Shown: positions 39,237 to 47,220 of the stretch, one piece after another
How positions within the stretch are numbered: position 1 is the first letter of the stretch
How the letters are laid out: each line of letters opens with the position of its first letter
Assembly: GCF_021532655.1 (NCBI RefSeq)
Contig: NZ_JAKGAS010000002.1
Coordinates: forward strand, 62,001-126,000
Direction of reading: 5' to 3'
Length of the DNA: 64,000 bases
Origin: Paraglaciecola algarum
Lineage (GTDB): Bacteria; Pseudomonadota; Gammaproteobacteria; Enterobacterales; Alteromonadaceae
The notes under the pieces: model-generated
What the model was told of the DNA's origin: nothing
The model's input: only the letters and a program-made list of their open reading frames with translations
Databases searched by the model: none
Made by a program: the position numbers and the translations under genes

Positions 39237-40066
39237 CAACTGAAAAACCACAACAATTATTAGACATAGCTAAAGGTGCAGCGGTGAAAGCTGGTAAGGT
39301 TATCCTCGACTTATACAATCAAGGTGATTTCACTAGTTTTCAAAAAGACGATGATTCACCTGTTACTACAGCCGACTATAAATCGAATGAAATCATTATG
39401 GATATCCTGCAAAAACAAACGCCGGATATTCCTATTATGTCAGAAGAAACTGATTGTGGTCCTCTTGCACAGCGCAAACATTGGCACCGTTATTGGTTAT
39501 TGGATCCAATTGATGGCACCCAAGAGTTTGTCGCTCGTAGTGGTGATTTTGCAGTTAACATTGCTTTAATTGAAAATAACGAACCAGTAATGGGAGTGAT
39601 TTATTGGCCGGCTGGGGAAACACTTTATTATGCTTCAAAAGGTCAAGGGGCCTTTAAAGAAAGTCCTTCAGATAGTAAACAAATTCATGTGCGCCCTTTC
39701 AAAGATACAGAAAAAGACGTGATCATGATTGCTATTAGTCGCAGGCAAGCCAGAGAAAAAGTGATGAATTGCATGAGTGACAAACGGGTGTATCAAACCT
39801 TGCCATTAGGTAGCTGTTCATTAAAAGCTTGTTTTATCGCCGAAGGTAAAGCTGATGTATTTATTCGTTTTGGGGTGACAGGTGAATGGGATACAGGTGC
39901 ATCACAATGTATTGTCAACGAAGCGGGTGGAAGCATATTAGTCCACGATTTTAGCCCGTTAAGTTATAATCAAAGGGAAGAATTAACCAACCCCGACTTT
40001 ATTGTTATGGGTGATAAAAATGTAGATTGGACTTCAATTGTTAAATATCAGGTAAGTGAAAAGTAA
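39233..40066 (+). CDS. cysQ: 3'(2'),5'-bisphosphate nucleotidase CysQ
   Basis: Removes the 3' phosphate of PAP formed in sulfate assimilation. From the ATG at 39233 it has 277 residues; a longer in-frame GTG start at 39185 would lie inside nudE and is rejected because AAAGGGG precedes the ATG. Motifs of the lithium-sensitive phosphatase family: SEETD, WLLDPIDGTQEFV and GEWDTGASQCIV. The overlap with nudE and the 1-base overlap with the next gene (TAATG) show translational coupling. nudE-cysQ linkage is common in gammaproteobacteria. Confidence 0.95.
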   Translation: MTTEKPQQLLDIAKGAAVKAGKVILDLYNQGDFTSFQKDDDSPVTTADYKSNEIIMDILQKQTPDIPIMSEETDCGPLAQRKHWHRYWLLDPIDGTQEFVARSGDFAVNIALIENNEPVMGVIYWPAGETLYYASKGQGAFKESPSDSKQIHVRPFKDTEKDVIMIAISRRQAREKVMNCMSDKRVYQTLPLGSCSLKACFIAEGKADVFIRFGVTGEWDTGASQCIVNEAGGSILVHDFSPLSYNQREELTNPDFIVMGDKNVDWTSIVKYQVSEK

Positions 40067-40653
40067 TGAAAACATTAATCCGGGTTTTATTTTTAAGTGC
40101 TTTAGGTAGTGCTTTTATTTCGACGTCTGTATTGGCTGATTGGGCCTTGCAGAATGATCTATCTAGTGTGCATTTTATTTCCACTAAAAAGCAACATATC
40201 AGCGAAATTCATCATTTTAAACAATTAACTGCTAGCCTTAAAACAGACGGCCATTTTAGCCTGTCGATTGATTTAGGTTCGGTAGAAACCGGTATTGAAA
40301 TTCGCAATACTCGTATGCAGGAACATCTATTTAAAGTGGCTATGTTCCCAACTGCCGAGATTAACGCCACATTATCTGCCATGGTGATGCAACTTAAAAA
40401 AGGTCAATCAATGGAAGTCACGCTACCTGCTAGTTTGAATTTGATGCAAACCACCAGCGCGTTAGACCTGACTATACAAGTGACCAAAACTTTAGAAGGT
40501 GATTATGTGGCAACTAGTGTTCAACCTGTTTTAATTTCAGCCGCTGACTTTGGTTTAAAAGAAGGAGTTGAAACACTACAAAAACTAGCTGGTTTACCCA
40601 GTATAGGTTTAACAGTACCTGTATCTTTTAACTTGGTATTGAAAGCGAGATAA
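40066..40653 (+). CDS. YceI-family periplasmic lipid-binding-like protein
   Basis: 195 residues with a signal peptide (about 1-24, ending VLA). The YceI beta-barrel pattern is visible: SSVHFISTKKQHISEIHHF, DGHFSLSIDLGSVETGIEIRN-type strands and R-M-Q-E-H-LF at the hallmark position. Such lipocalin-like proteins bind isoprenoids or other amphiphiles. It starts on the last base of the cysQ stop codon, completing the nudE-cysQ-yceI unit. Confidence 0.85.
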   Translation: MKTLIRVLFLSALGSAFISTSVLADWALQNDLSSVHFISTKKQHISEIHHFKQLTASLKTDGHFSLSIDLGSVETGIEIRNTRMQEHLFKVAMFPTAEINATLSAMVMQLKKGQSMEVTLPASLNLMQTTSALDLTIQVTKTLEGDYVATSVQPVLISAADFGLKEGVETLQKLAGLPSIGLTVPVSFNLVLKAR

Positions 40654-40705
40654 TTTAGTTAAAAAGGGGCGTTCTCTTATGTCCCTGGTTACCTATCCAG
40701 ATTAT

Positions 40706-40939
40706 TTAATATTCTTCTTCAGTCGCAGAGAATTGGTCTTTAGGTACTATATTGACTGACTCGTGAAGTTCTGAATAAACTAACAATGCTTCGCCATGTT
40801 TAAGTTGCTGTAAAACTTGTTGCACTTTATCGGCTAAGTCGCAGTCTACGCTGCCGTATTCGGTGCCTTCTCGTAAAACAAATCCTTCAATAATATTTAA
40901 TAAAGTCTCTTGTTCGACTTCTGATACCGGGATGATCAT
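40706..40939 (-). CDS. yheU: YheU-family protein
   Basis: 77 residues (E. coli YheU 72). The N-terminus MIIPVSEVEQETLLNIIEGFVLREGTEYG is the family signature. Function unknown. Its ATG overlaps the stop of yheT by four bases (ATGA), exactly as the yheT-yheU pair is arranged in E. coli. Small acidic cytoplasmic protein. Confidence 0.9.
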   Translation of the reverse strand: MIIPVSEVEQETLLNIIEGFVLREGTEYGSVDCDLADKVQQVLQQLKHGEALLVYSELHESVNIVPKDQFSATEEEY

Positions 40940-41991
40940 TTCATTGGTTCCGTATTTGATGAGGTTTCAATACCACTAAAAAATGTACTCAAAAAATTGT
41001 TGGCTCTTTGGTGCATCCAGATTGTTGGTTGCCAAGGTGTGCCTTGCAAAAAACCTACATGACCGCCATTTTTACTGATTTCTAGGCCGACATTTGGAGA
41101 TAAATTGTGTGCTGCTGGTACTATAGATTCATGCATAAATGGATCATCTTTGGCATGCACCACTAAGGTGGGTGTGTCGATATTTTGTAGAAAGTTGGCC
41201 GAGCTACATTTTTGATAATAATCCGCTGCGTTGGCATAACCGTGTAATGGCGCGGTGACATGTTGATCAAACTCCCTAAAACTTTTAAATTGTTTAATCT
41301 GAGACTCGCTTACTTTTAGTAGGTTTTTATAGTCAATAGAGCGCATTTTGATAAGCAAATTATTAATCATGCTTTTTAGTAAGTAACCTTGATAAATACG
41401 GGAAAAACCTTGGTTAATATTGGTTGAGCAGATATCTAATTGAAATGGCACCGACACAGCCATAGCGGCTTGTAAGATTTTTTGTTTAGGTTGCTCACTT
41501 AGCATTTTTAGTAACATATTGGCACCTAAAGAAAAGCCAATTGCGGCTTTACGGGTGTCAGGAAACTTTTTTTCTAACCAGTTTAAAAAATACCAAGCAT
41601 CTTCAGTTTCACCAGAATGGTAAGCTCTTGGTTTGAGATTGGCTTCACCACCACACCCCCTAAAATGCATTAGCACCACAGAGTAACCTTGTTTAACTAA
41701 ATTTGCCGCCATGTCGTTGGTGTAATGGGAACGAATTGAGCCTTCTAAGCCATGAAATAAAGTAATCAGTCCATTTGATTGTTTAACGTTACCCGCCCAA
41801 ATTAAATTAACAAAATCTCCATCCGGTAAGACTAATCTTTCTTTGCGATAATTAAGTTTGGCGCGCTTTTGAAAGAAACGCGGGAAGATGGTTTGTAAAT
41901 GCCTGTTTTTGGCCCACCATGGTGGTACAAAATCACTTTCGACAATTTCGCCATAACGCACAATTTGAGGGGGTAAAGGTTCTGTATACAT
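40936..41991 (-). CDS. yheT: YheT-family alpha/beta hydrolase
   Basis: 351 residues from the ATG at 41991 (a TTG one codon earlier is in frame; E. coli YheT is 340). Alpha/beta hydrolase fold: FHGLEGSIRSHY (oxyanion strand), the nucleophile elbow GFSLGANM (Ser), the Asp in DDPFM and the His in GGHVGFL. Start WWAKNRHLQTIFP is family-specific. Proposed esterase of unknown substrate. Coupled to yheU. Confidence 0.92.
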   Translation of the reverse strand: MYTEPLPPQIVRYGEIVESDFVPPWWAKNRHLQTIFPRFFQKRAKLNYRKERLVLPDGDFVNLIWAGNVKQSNGLITLFHGLEGSIRSHYTNDMAANLVKQGYSVVLMHFRGCGGEANLKPRAYHSGETEDAWYFLNWLEKKFPDTRKAAIGFSLGANMLLKMLSEQPKQKILQAAMAVSVPFQLDICSTNINQGFSRIYQGYLLKSMINNLLIKMRSIDYKNLLKVSESQIKQFKSFREFDQHVTAPLHGYANAADYYQKCSSANFLQNIDTPTLVVHAKDDPFMHESIVPAAHNLSPNVGLEISKNGGHVGFLQGTPWQPTIWMHQRANNFLSTFFSGIETSSNTEPMK

Positions 41992-42084
41992 CAACTATAA
42001 GTAATACTATAAATATTTTTGTAGAATACAATAATTACGCACATTAGTCGCGGTTGAAATGGGGTAGGCAAAAGTGTTCGATTT

Positions 42085-43380
42085 TTAGATTTGATAAGTA
42101 ATAGTGACGGTTGCCACTAAGCCTCCCTCCGGATGATTGTTTAAAAACACAGTGCCCGAATGTAAACTGACTATACGCTTTATAATGGCTAAACCTAAGC
42201 CAGAGCCTAAACTACCGCGAGCTTTATCACCTTGGGTGAAGGGCTCAAATAAATCTTCAATTTTATCTTCTGGAATACCCGGACCAAAATCACGAATGGC
42301 GAAACTTACCTGTTTATGCTTTTTGTCATGACTGGAGGCGATTTGAATATGATCGCCGCCATATCTAAAGGCGTTTTCGATTAAATTTTCGAGTACTCGT
42401 CTGAGTGCCACTCTACGAATTAAAATTAAGGGTAGAGGCTGTAAATTCAATTCGATTTGGTGGTTTTCTTCTATATTTCGTGCGTTGACTGCATCATTGA
42501 TTAAATCATTAATGTCGCCTTGTTCGAGTACTTCTTGTTGATCTTGACGAACATAGTTAATGAACTGGTCGATGATTTCGTTCATATCTTCTATATCGTG
42601 CTCTATGCCATCTTTAATCCAGTCTTGATCATCCGGTAACATTTCTGAAGCTAAACGAATACGGGTTAAGGGAGTGCGTAAATCGTGGGATATACCTGCG
42701 GTTAATAAAGCTCGGTCTTTTTCTAACTGCTTGATCCCTTTAGCCATTTGATTGAAGGCTCCCGTTACTGCAATCAACTCACTTGAGCCTTCTTCTTTTA
42801 ATGGCTTGGGTACTTGGCCTTTACCTACTTGTAAAGCAGCTACCTCTAGGGCTTTTAGTGGCCGGTTAATACGCCTAACAAATATCAAACTGCCACCCAC
42901 ACTTAAAATACCTATCATTAATAAATACACTAAGTGAGGTGACCCATCGCCTTGACTTAAGCCCACTATGGGAATGGTGATCCAAATGGAGGGATCTTGC
43001 GGTGGTTTAATCCAATATAAATAAGGTTCGCCGTGAGTAATTTTGACCTGTGCTTCACCACCTAAATTATACGACATTTGTTTTGACCAAGATTGATAGG
43101 GCATGGCTTGATCAAGGCCATTAGCGATGGCTTCAGACTCAGTTAATACCTGCATGCCGGTTGTTTTAAAAATGCGTAGATCTATTTGTGGGTCATCGCC
43201 ATGTAAGCCCTCATCGAAAGCTAGTTTGATTTGATTGGCTAACAAATTATTGATTTGTTGAACATTAGGACTGACAAAATAATAAGTGACTGAAACCAGG
43301 GATACCACTTGGTTAATGAACAACAAAATGCCAATCAACAAAACGGTTTGACCAAAACTACTTTTAGGTAAAATTCTCAC
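42085..43380 (-). CDS. envZ: Osmosensor histidine kinase EnvZ
   Basis: 431 residues (E. coli 450). Inner-membrane kinase with a first helix at about 12-36, periplasmic region, second helix at about 150-168, HAMP (about 170-222), the phosphoacceptor H232 in SHDLRTPLTR and an ATP-binding domain (NAFRYGG, GPGIPEDKIEDLFEPF, GSGLGLAI). It phosphorylates OmpR, encoded 47 bases upstream in the same direction, and controls porin expression in enterobacteria; the regulon here is unknown. Confidence 0.95.
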   Translation of the reverse strand: MRILPKSSFGQTVLLIGILLFINQVVSLVSVTYYFVSPNVQQINNLLANQIKLAFDEGLHGDDPQIDLRIFKTTGMQVLTESEAIANGLDQAMPYQSWSKQMSYNLGGEAQVKITHGEPYLYWIKPPQDPSIWITIPIVGLSQGDGSPHLVYLLMIGILSVGGSLIFVRRINRPLKALEVAALQVGKGQVPKPLKEEGSSELIAVTGAFNQMAKGIKQLEKDRALLTAGISHDLRTPLTRIRLASEMLPDDQDWIKDGIEHDIEDMNEIIDQFINYVRQDQQEVLEQGDINDLINDAVNARNIEENHQIELNLQPLPLILIRRVALRRVLENLIENAFRYGGDHIQIASSHDKKHKQVSFAIRDFGPGIPEDKIEDLFEPFTQGDKARGSLGSGLGLAIIKRIVSLHSGTVFLNNHPEGGLVATVTITYQI

Positions 43381-43427
43381 GCTGGTTTTATTCGCTCAAT
43401 GACATTTTGCTCAGTAAATAACTAAAA

Positions 43428-44153
43428 TTAAGATGCATTTTCACCATCTGGCACAAATACATAACCTAAGCCCCAAACAGTTTGAATATACCTAGGATTG
43501 GTTTGGTCTTCTTCTAACATACGTCTTAAACGTGAAACTTGAACATCTATGCTACGTTCTAATGCGCTGTAATCACGACCTCGCGCTAAATTCATTAATT
43601 TATCTCTAGATAAAGGTTCACGAGGATGAGTCACTAATGACTTAAGTACAGCAAACTCACCACTAGTTAAGGTCATAGGCTGGCCATCAGCTAACATTTC
43701 GCGGGTTCCAAGGTTTAGCGAATATTTCCCAAATTCTACAACTTGTTCTTCTTGTGACGGAGCACCTGGGGCTTCAATGGTTTTGCGGCGTAATACGGCT
43801 TTAACTCGGGCTAATAATTCCCGTGGATTAAATGGTTTTGGTAAATAGTCATCTGCGCCCATTTCTAAACCTATGATGCGGTCCACTTCATCACCTTTTG
43901 CAGTTAACATCACAATGGGAATGTCATTTTCTTTTTGACGTAAACGTCGACAAATTGATAACCCGTCTTCACCGGGTAACATTAAATCCAACACAATCAA
44001 ATGGAAGTTTTCTCGCTCTAGGTAACGATCCATTTGTTCTGAGTTGGCGGCTGCTCGTACTTGAAAACCTTGTTCAACTAAATAACGTTCTAACAAGCTA
44101 CGTAAACGCATATCGTCATCAACTACTAAAATTTTGGTAGTTTCTTGTCCCAT
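43428..44153 (-). CDS. ompR: Response regulator OmpR
   Basis: 241 residues from the ATG at 44153 (E. coli 239): receiver domain with D56 (VLDLMLPGEDG) and acid pair D12-D13, and a winged-helix DNA-binding domain ending RRMLEEDQTNPRYIQTVWGLGYVF. GAGGG lies 8 bases before this ATG; a TTG five codons earlier overlaps that site and is rejected. Cotranscribed with envZ in the order ompR-envZ. The 375 bases upstream (44154-44528) hold the divergent promoter region with small palindromes at 44235-44249 and 44261-44271. Confidence 0.97.
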   Translation of the reverse strand: MGQETTKILVVDDDMRLRSLLERYLVEQGFQVRAAANSEQMDRYLERENFHLIVLDLMLPGEDGLSICRRLRQKENDIPIVMLTAKGDEVDRIIGLEMGADDYLPKPFNPRELLARVKAVLRRKTIEAPGAPSQEEQVVEFGKYSLNLGTREMLADGQPMTLTSGEFAVLKSLVTHPREPLSRDKLMNLARGRDYSALERSIDVQVSRLRRMLEEDQTNPRYIQTVWGLGYVFVPDGENAS

Positions 44154-44234
44154 TTTCTTGTCCCTCAAAAAAAGCCCAAAGTGTGGACTATTGTTTATGT
44201 AGACACTATATGTGAAAGCTAATCATTTCAAAAG

Positions 44235-44249
44235 GTTACTGTGAGTAAC
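44235..44249. promoter_or_regulatory. Small palindrome in the ompR / PAS-GGDEF divergent region
   Basis: GTTAC-TGTGA-GTAAC, perfect 5-bp arms. A second palindrome TTTGT-T-ACAAA lies at 44261-44271. Both sit upstream of ompR and could be operators; no known consensus is matched with confidence. Confidence 0.3.
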
Positions 44250-44514
44250 AAACGCCCTGCTTTGTTACAAAGTTTGTCATACTTAGCTGATTAGCCTATA
44301 AACTTAATAGTAGGAAGAAAACAGTTGCTATGTGAAAATTGAACTTGTTCGTATTGCTATTAACTAAAGCTTAGACAAGCTTCATTGATTATCTAGTTGT
44401 AGAAGTTATCAAAGTAGCCAATTTTATTTTAAAGATGCTAGGTTTTTAATTACGTTAGAAAATTCCCAGTAAGAATGTAGTTTAAGGTTTTTTTGTACAA
44501 ACAGAGGGTAGGTA

Positions 44515-44532
44515 ATGGATATATCTGAATGA
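44515..44532 (+). CDS. Five-codon leader frame coupled to the PAS-GGDEF gene
   Basis: ATG-GAT-ATA-TCT-GAA-TGA follows a GAGGG site (6 bases upstream) and its TGA overlaps the ATG of the diguanylate cyclase gene (ATGA at 44529-44532). The main gene has only a weak ribosome site of its own, so translation may depend on re-initiation after this minigene. Inference from spacing only. Confidence 0.4.
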   Translation: MDISE

Positions 44533-45449
44533 ACGAAGGCTTTTCAAATTTAGTCACACATATTGGGGATTTTTTAGATAAAACCCAAGACGGCTATGCC
44601 ATATTTTCGATGGATGATGTGTTGATTGGTTGTAACCAGGCTTTTGCAGATATTTTGTATTTGAACACTGAGCTGATTATTGGCCAGACATTCGAGCAGT
44701 TATATCGTGAAATTTATAAAAATCAGAAAGGTCCTATAATTAATACCACAGATATTGATCAGTGGTTAATAGAAGCCAATAAAAAAAGACGAAGTAGAGA
44801 CTTTAGAATTTTTGAAATTGACCTAAAAGATGGCCGTTGGTTTTTAGTTTCTGAACAAATTTCAGACAAGGGTGAATTATTATTACATGCTAAAAACATC
44901 ACCAAACAAAAAGTTCTCGAGCACAATTTACATCAGCATACCTCTGAGTTATCTAACTTAGCGGCAACCGATGAGTTGACTCAAATTTCAAATCGGCGCA
45001 GTTTTATTAGTCAGGTTAGTTCTGAAATTAATCGATGTGAAAGGAACAAACTGCCCGCTTGTTTTTGTTTGTTAGATATCGACTATTTTAAGAAGGTTAA
45101 TGACGAATATGGCCATATAACTGGTGATCAAGTGCTAGTGGAATTAGCTGAAGTCATTAACTCTTTATTACGCGAATATGATCCCTTTGGCCGTATTGGT
45201 GGTGAAGAATTTGGCCTGTTTTTTCCGGATACTACAATTGAACAAGGACAAGAGATCTGTCAAAGGTTGTGTGAATTAATTGTTGCAACAAACTTTAATA
45301 GTCCAGCCATGCCAATAAACATTACTGTGTCAATTGGCGTAGTAGAATATTGGCAAGGCGCAACTTTTGAACAGTTGTATAGTCAAGCTGATAACGCATT
45401 ATATGAAGCAAAAGATGCTGGTCGGAATCAAATTGCAATTCATGACTGA
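44529..45449 (+). CDS. PAS-domain diguanylate cyclase
   Basis: 306 residues, cytoplasmic. A PAS sensor (about 10-130, start DGYAIFSMDDVLIGCNQAFADIL) is followed by a short helix and a GGDEF domain (about 142-306). The active site reads GGEEF at 224-228, a functional variant, and the product-inhibition I-site RxxD is present as REYD at 215-218, so it should make c-di-GMP under feedback control. Ligand of the PAS domain unknown. Preceded by the five-codon leader at 44515-44532. Confidence 0.9.
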   Translation: MNEGFSNLVTHIGDFLDKTQDGYAIFSMDDVLIGCNQAFADILYLNTELIIGQTFEQLYREIYKNQKGPIINTTDIDQWLIEANKKRRSRDFRIFEIDLKDGRWFLVSEQISDKGELLLHAKNITKQKVLEHNLHQHTSELSNLAATDELTQISNRRSFISQVSSEINRCERNKLPACFCLLDIDYFKKVNDEYGHITGDQVLVELAEVINSLLREYDPFGRIGGEEFGLFFPDTTIEQGQEICQRLCELIVATNFNSPAMPINITVSIGVVEYWQGATFEQLYSQADNALYEAKDAGRNQIAIHD

Positions 45450-45533
45450 GGTTGATTAAAATTACACCAAAGTACCCATCTTACGGGTAACTATATTTGT
45501 GAGCATATTGGATATAAGAATAGGTGGCAGATA

Positions 45534-46436
45534 TTATTTTTTACTTACCCAGTCCATTTGAAATCCAGCACGACGTTTTTTGTCTAATAACTCTTCAAGC
45601 AAAGGGCTTAAAATTAACTCCATGGCTAAGCCCATTTTTCCACCAGGTACCACTATGGTGTTGATTCTGGACATAAAGGCACCGTCTATCATCTTCAAAA
45701 GATAAGGGTAATCTACGGTTTTCATTTCGCGGCGAAAACGTACCACAACAAAACTTTCGTCTTGGCTGGGAATTTCACGGGCACTGAAAGGGTTAGAAGT
45801 ATCAACAGTGGGCACCCGTTGAAAATTTACATGGGTACGTGAAAATTGGGGGGTAATATATTTAAAATAATCGTCTAAGCTACGAACAATGCTACTCATC
45901 ACTGCTTCTCGCGAGTGACCTCTGTCTGTGGTGTCGCGCACGATTTTTTGGATCCACTCCAAATTTACTATAGGTACCATGCCAACCAATAAGTCTACAT
46001 GTTTAGCTACGTCTACTTCGTCATTGGTGACACCACCGTGCAAACCTTCATAAAATAGTACGTCAGTATTTTCAGGTAAATCTTGCCAAGGTGTGAATGT
46101 GCCGGGCATTTGATTAAAAGGCACGGCTTCATCAAAGGTATGCAAATACTGTCTATGTTTACCCATACCTGTTTCACCGTATTCAGTAAACAAAGACTCC
46201 AACATTTCAAAGTCATTCGCTTTAGGACCAAAATAACTAATGTGTCGGCCTTGTTCTTGGGCTTTACGGATTTCTACTTCCATCTCGGGTCGAGTAAAGC
46301 GATGAAAACTGTCACCCGCTACAACTGCTGCATTTACAGACAGGTTGCGGAAAATATGCCTAATGGCATTAGTTGTCATAGTTGTGCCAGCACCAGATGA
46401 ACCGGTTATGGCAATAATGGGATGTTTAACAGACAT
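45534..46436 (-). CDS. prkB: Phosphoribulokinase of the PrkB type
   Basis: 300 residues (E. coli PrkB 289). P-loop GSSGAGTT at 12-19 and the family segments SFHRFTRPEMEVEI, HYRQYL-like KHRQYLHTFDEA and FYEGLHGG. The classical enzyme makes ribulose-1,5-bisphosphate, but no RuBisCO is in the window, and in E. coli the gene beside yheT-yheU is of unknown physiological role. Here it lies in the same broader neighbourhood, separated from yheTU by envZ-ompR. Substrate in this organism uncertain. Confidence 0.88.
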   Translation of the reverse strand: MSVKHPIIAITGSSGAGTTMTTNAIRHIFRNLSVNAAVVAGDSFHRFTRPEMEVEIRKAQEQGRHISYFGPKANDFEMLESLFTEYGETGMGKHRQYLHTFDEAVPFNQMPGTFTPWQDLPENTDVLFYEGLHGGVTNDEVDVAKHVDLLVGMVPIVNLEWIQKIVRDTTDRGHSREAVMSSIVRSLDDYFKYITPQFSRTHVNFQRVPTVDTSNPFSAREIPSQDESFVVVRFRREMKTVDYPYLLKMIDGAFMSRINTIVVPGGKMGLAMELILSPLLEELLDKKRRAGFQMDWVSKK

Positions 46437-46586
46437 TCAACACACTTTGTCGAGAAATGAAGATCATTTATAAGCAAGCTTTGTCCTAGGGTCAAGGATA
46501 AGTGTATGTAAAGTGAGATTATTTGACTTTAAACTAGCTATGGGCATTAATTAAGCAATCTAGTTTGTTATTGAGTTGCCAGTGTT

Positions 46587-47207
46587 ATGCCCCAAACCTT
46601 AGTTATTTTTGATACAGAGTTTACTGCTTGGCAGGGTTCTAAAGAGCGCAATTGGTCTGAGGTTTGGGAGCACAGAGAAATTATTCAAATAGCAGCGATT
46701 AAGGTGCAAATAGATCTTACTGAACTAAAGATTATATCCAGCTTTAATTGTTTAGTTAAACCAAAAATCAATTCAAAACTAAGTGATTACATCATAGATT
46801 TAACAGGCATTGAGCAACATGTGTTAGATGAAATGGGGGTTGATTTTCCAGCTGTATTACAACAGTTTTATCAATTTACTGAACAAGGTTCGTTGGCGTG
46901 TTTTGCGTGGGGTAAAGACAATCATGTTTTAACTGATAATTGTTTATTAAACGGCATTGATATGCCTGATTTCTGCAAAGGTTTTCACAATTTACATGCC
47001 ATGATCCGTAAACAAAACATAGATGGCGGCCATTTATGCAGTGGCGAGTTAGCCAATCATTTAGGTTTGAGTTTGAATGGCCATGTACACAATGCCCTTT
47101 ATGATGTGCGAAGTATTGCTTTGGCTTTGAATTATTGGATGCAGCAGGGTTTAGTTTCTGAAAACACCTTTAAACCAATCAATAAAGCCTATCAACAAAA
47201 ACATTAG
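46587..47207 (+). CDS. 3'-5' exonuclease-like protein (DEDDh)
   Basis: 206 residues of the RNase H-type exonuclease fold. The metal ligands of DEDDh enzymes are visible: D9 and E11 (FDTEFTA), a central Asp in NHVLTDNC and the terminal H-x-A-L-Y-D (HNALYDVRS). Resembles the KapD/ERI-1-like branch (long insertion WQGSKERNWSEVWEHREIIQIAA). Substrate (RNA or DNA) cannot be assigned. Single gene, convergent with the Amt fusion gene. Confidence 0.82.
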   Translation: MPQTLVIFDTEFTAWQGSKERNWSEVWEHREIIQIAAIKVQIDLTELKIISSFNCLVKPKINSKLSDYIIDLTGIEQHVLDEMGVDFPAVLQQFYQFTEQGSLACFAWGKDNHVLTDNCLLNGIDMPDFCKGFHNLHAMIRKQNIDGGHLCSGELANHLGLSLNGHVHNALYDVRSIALALNYWMQQGLVSENTFKPINKAYQQKH

Positions 47208-47220
47208 AGTCTGTTTATCT

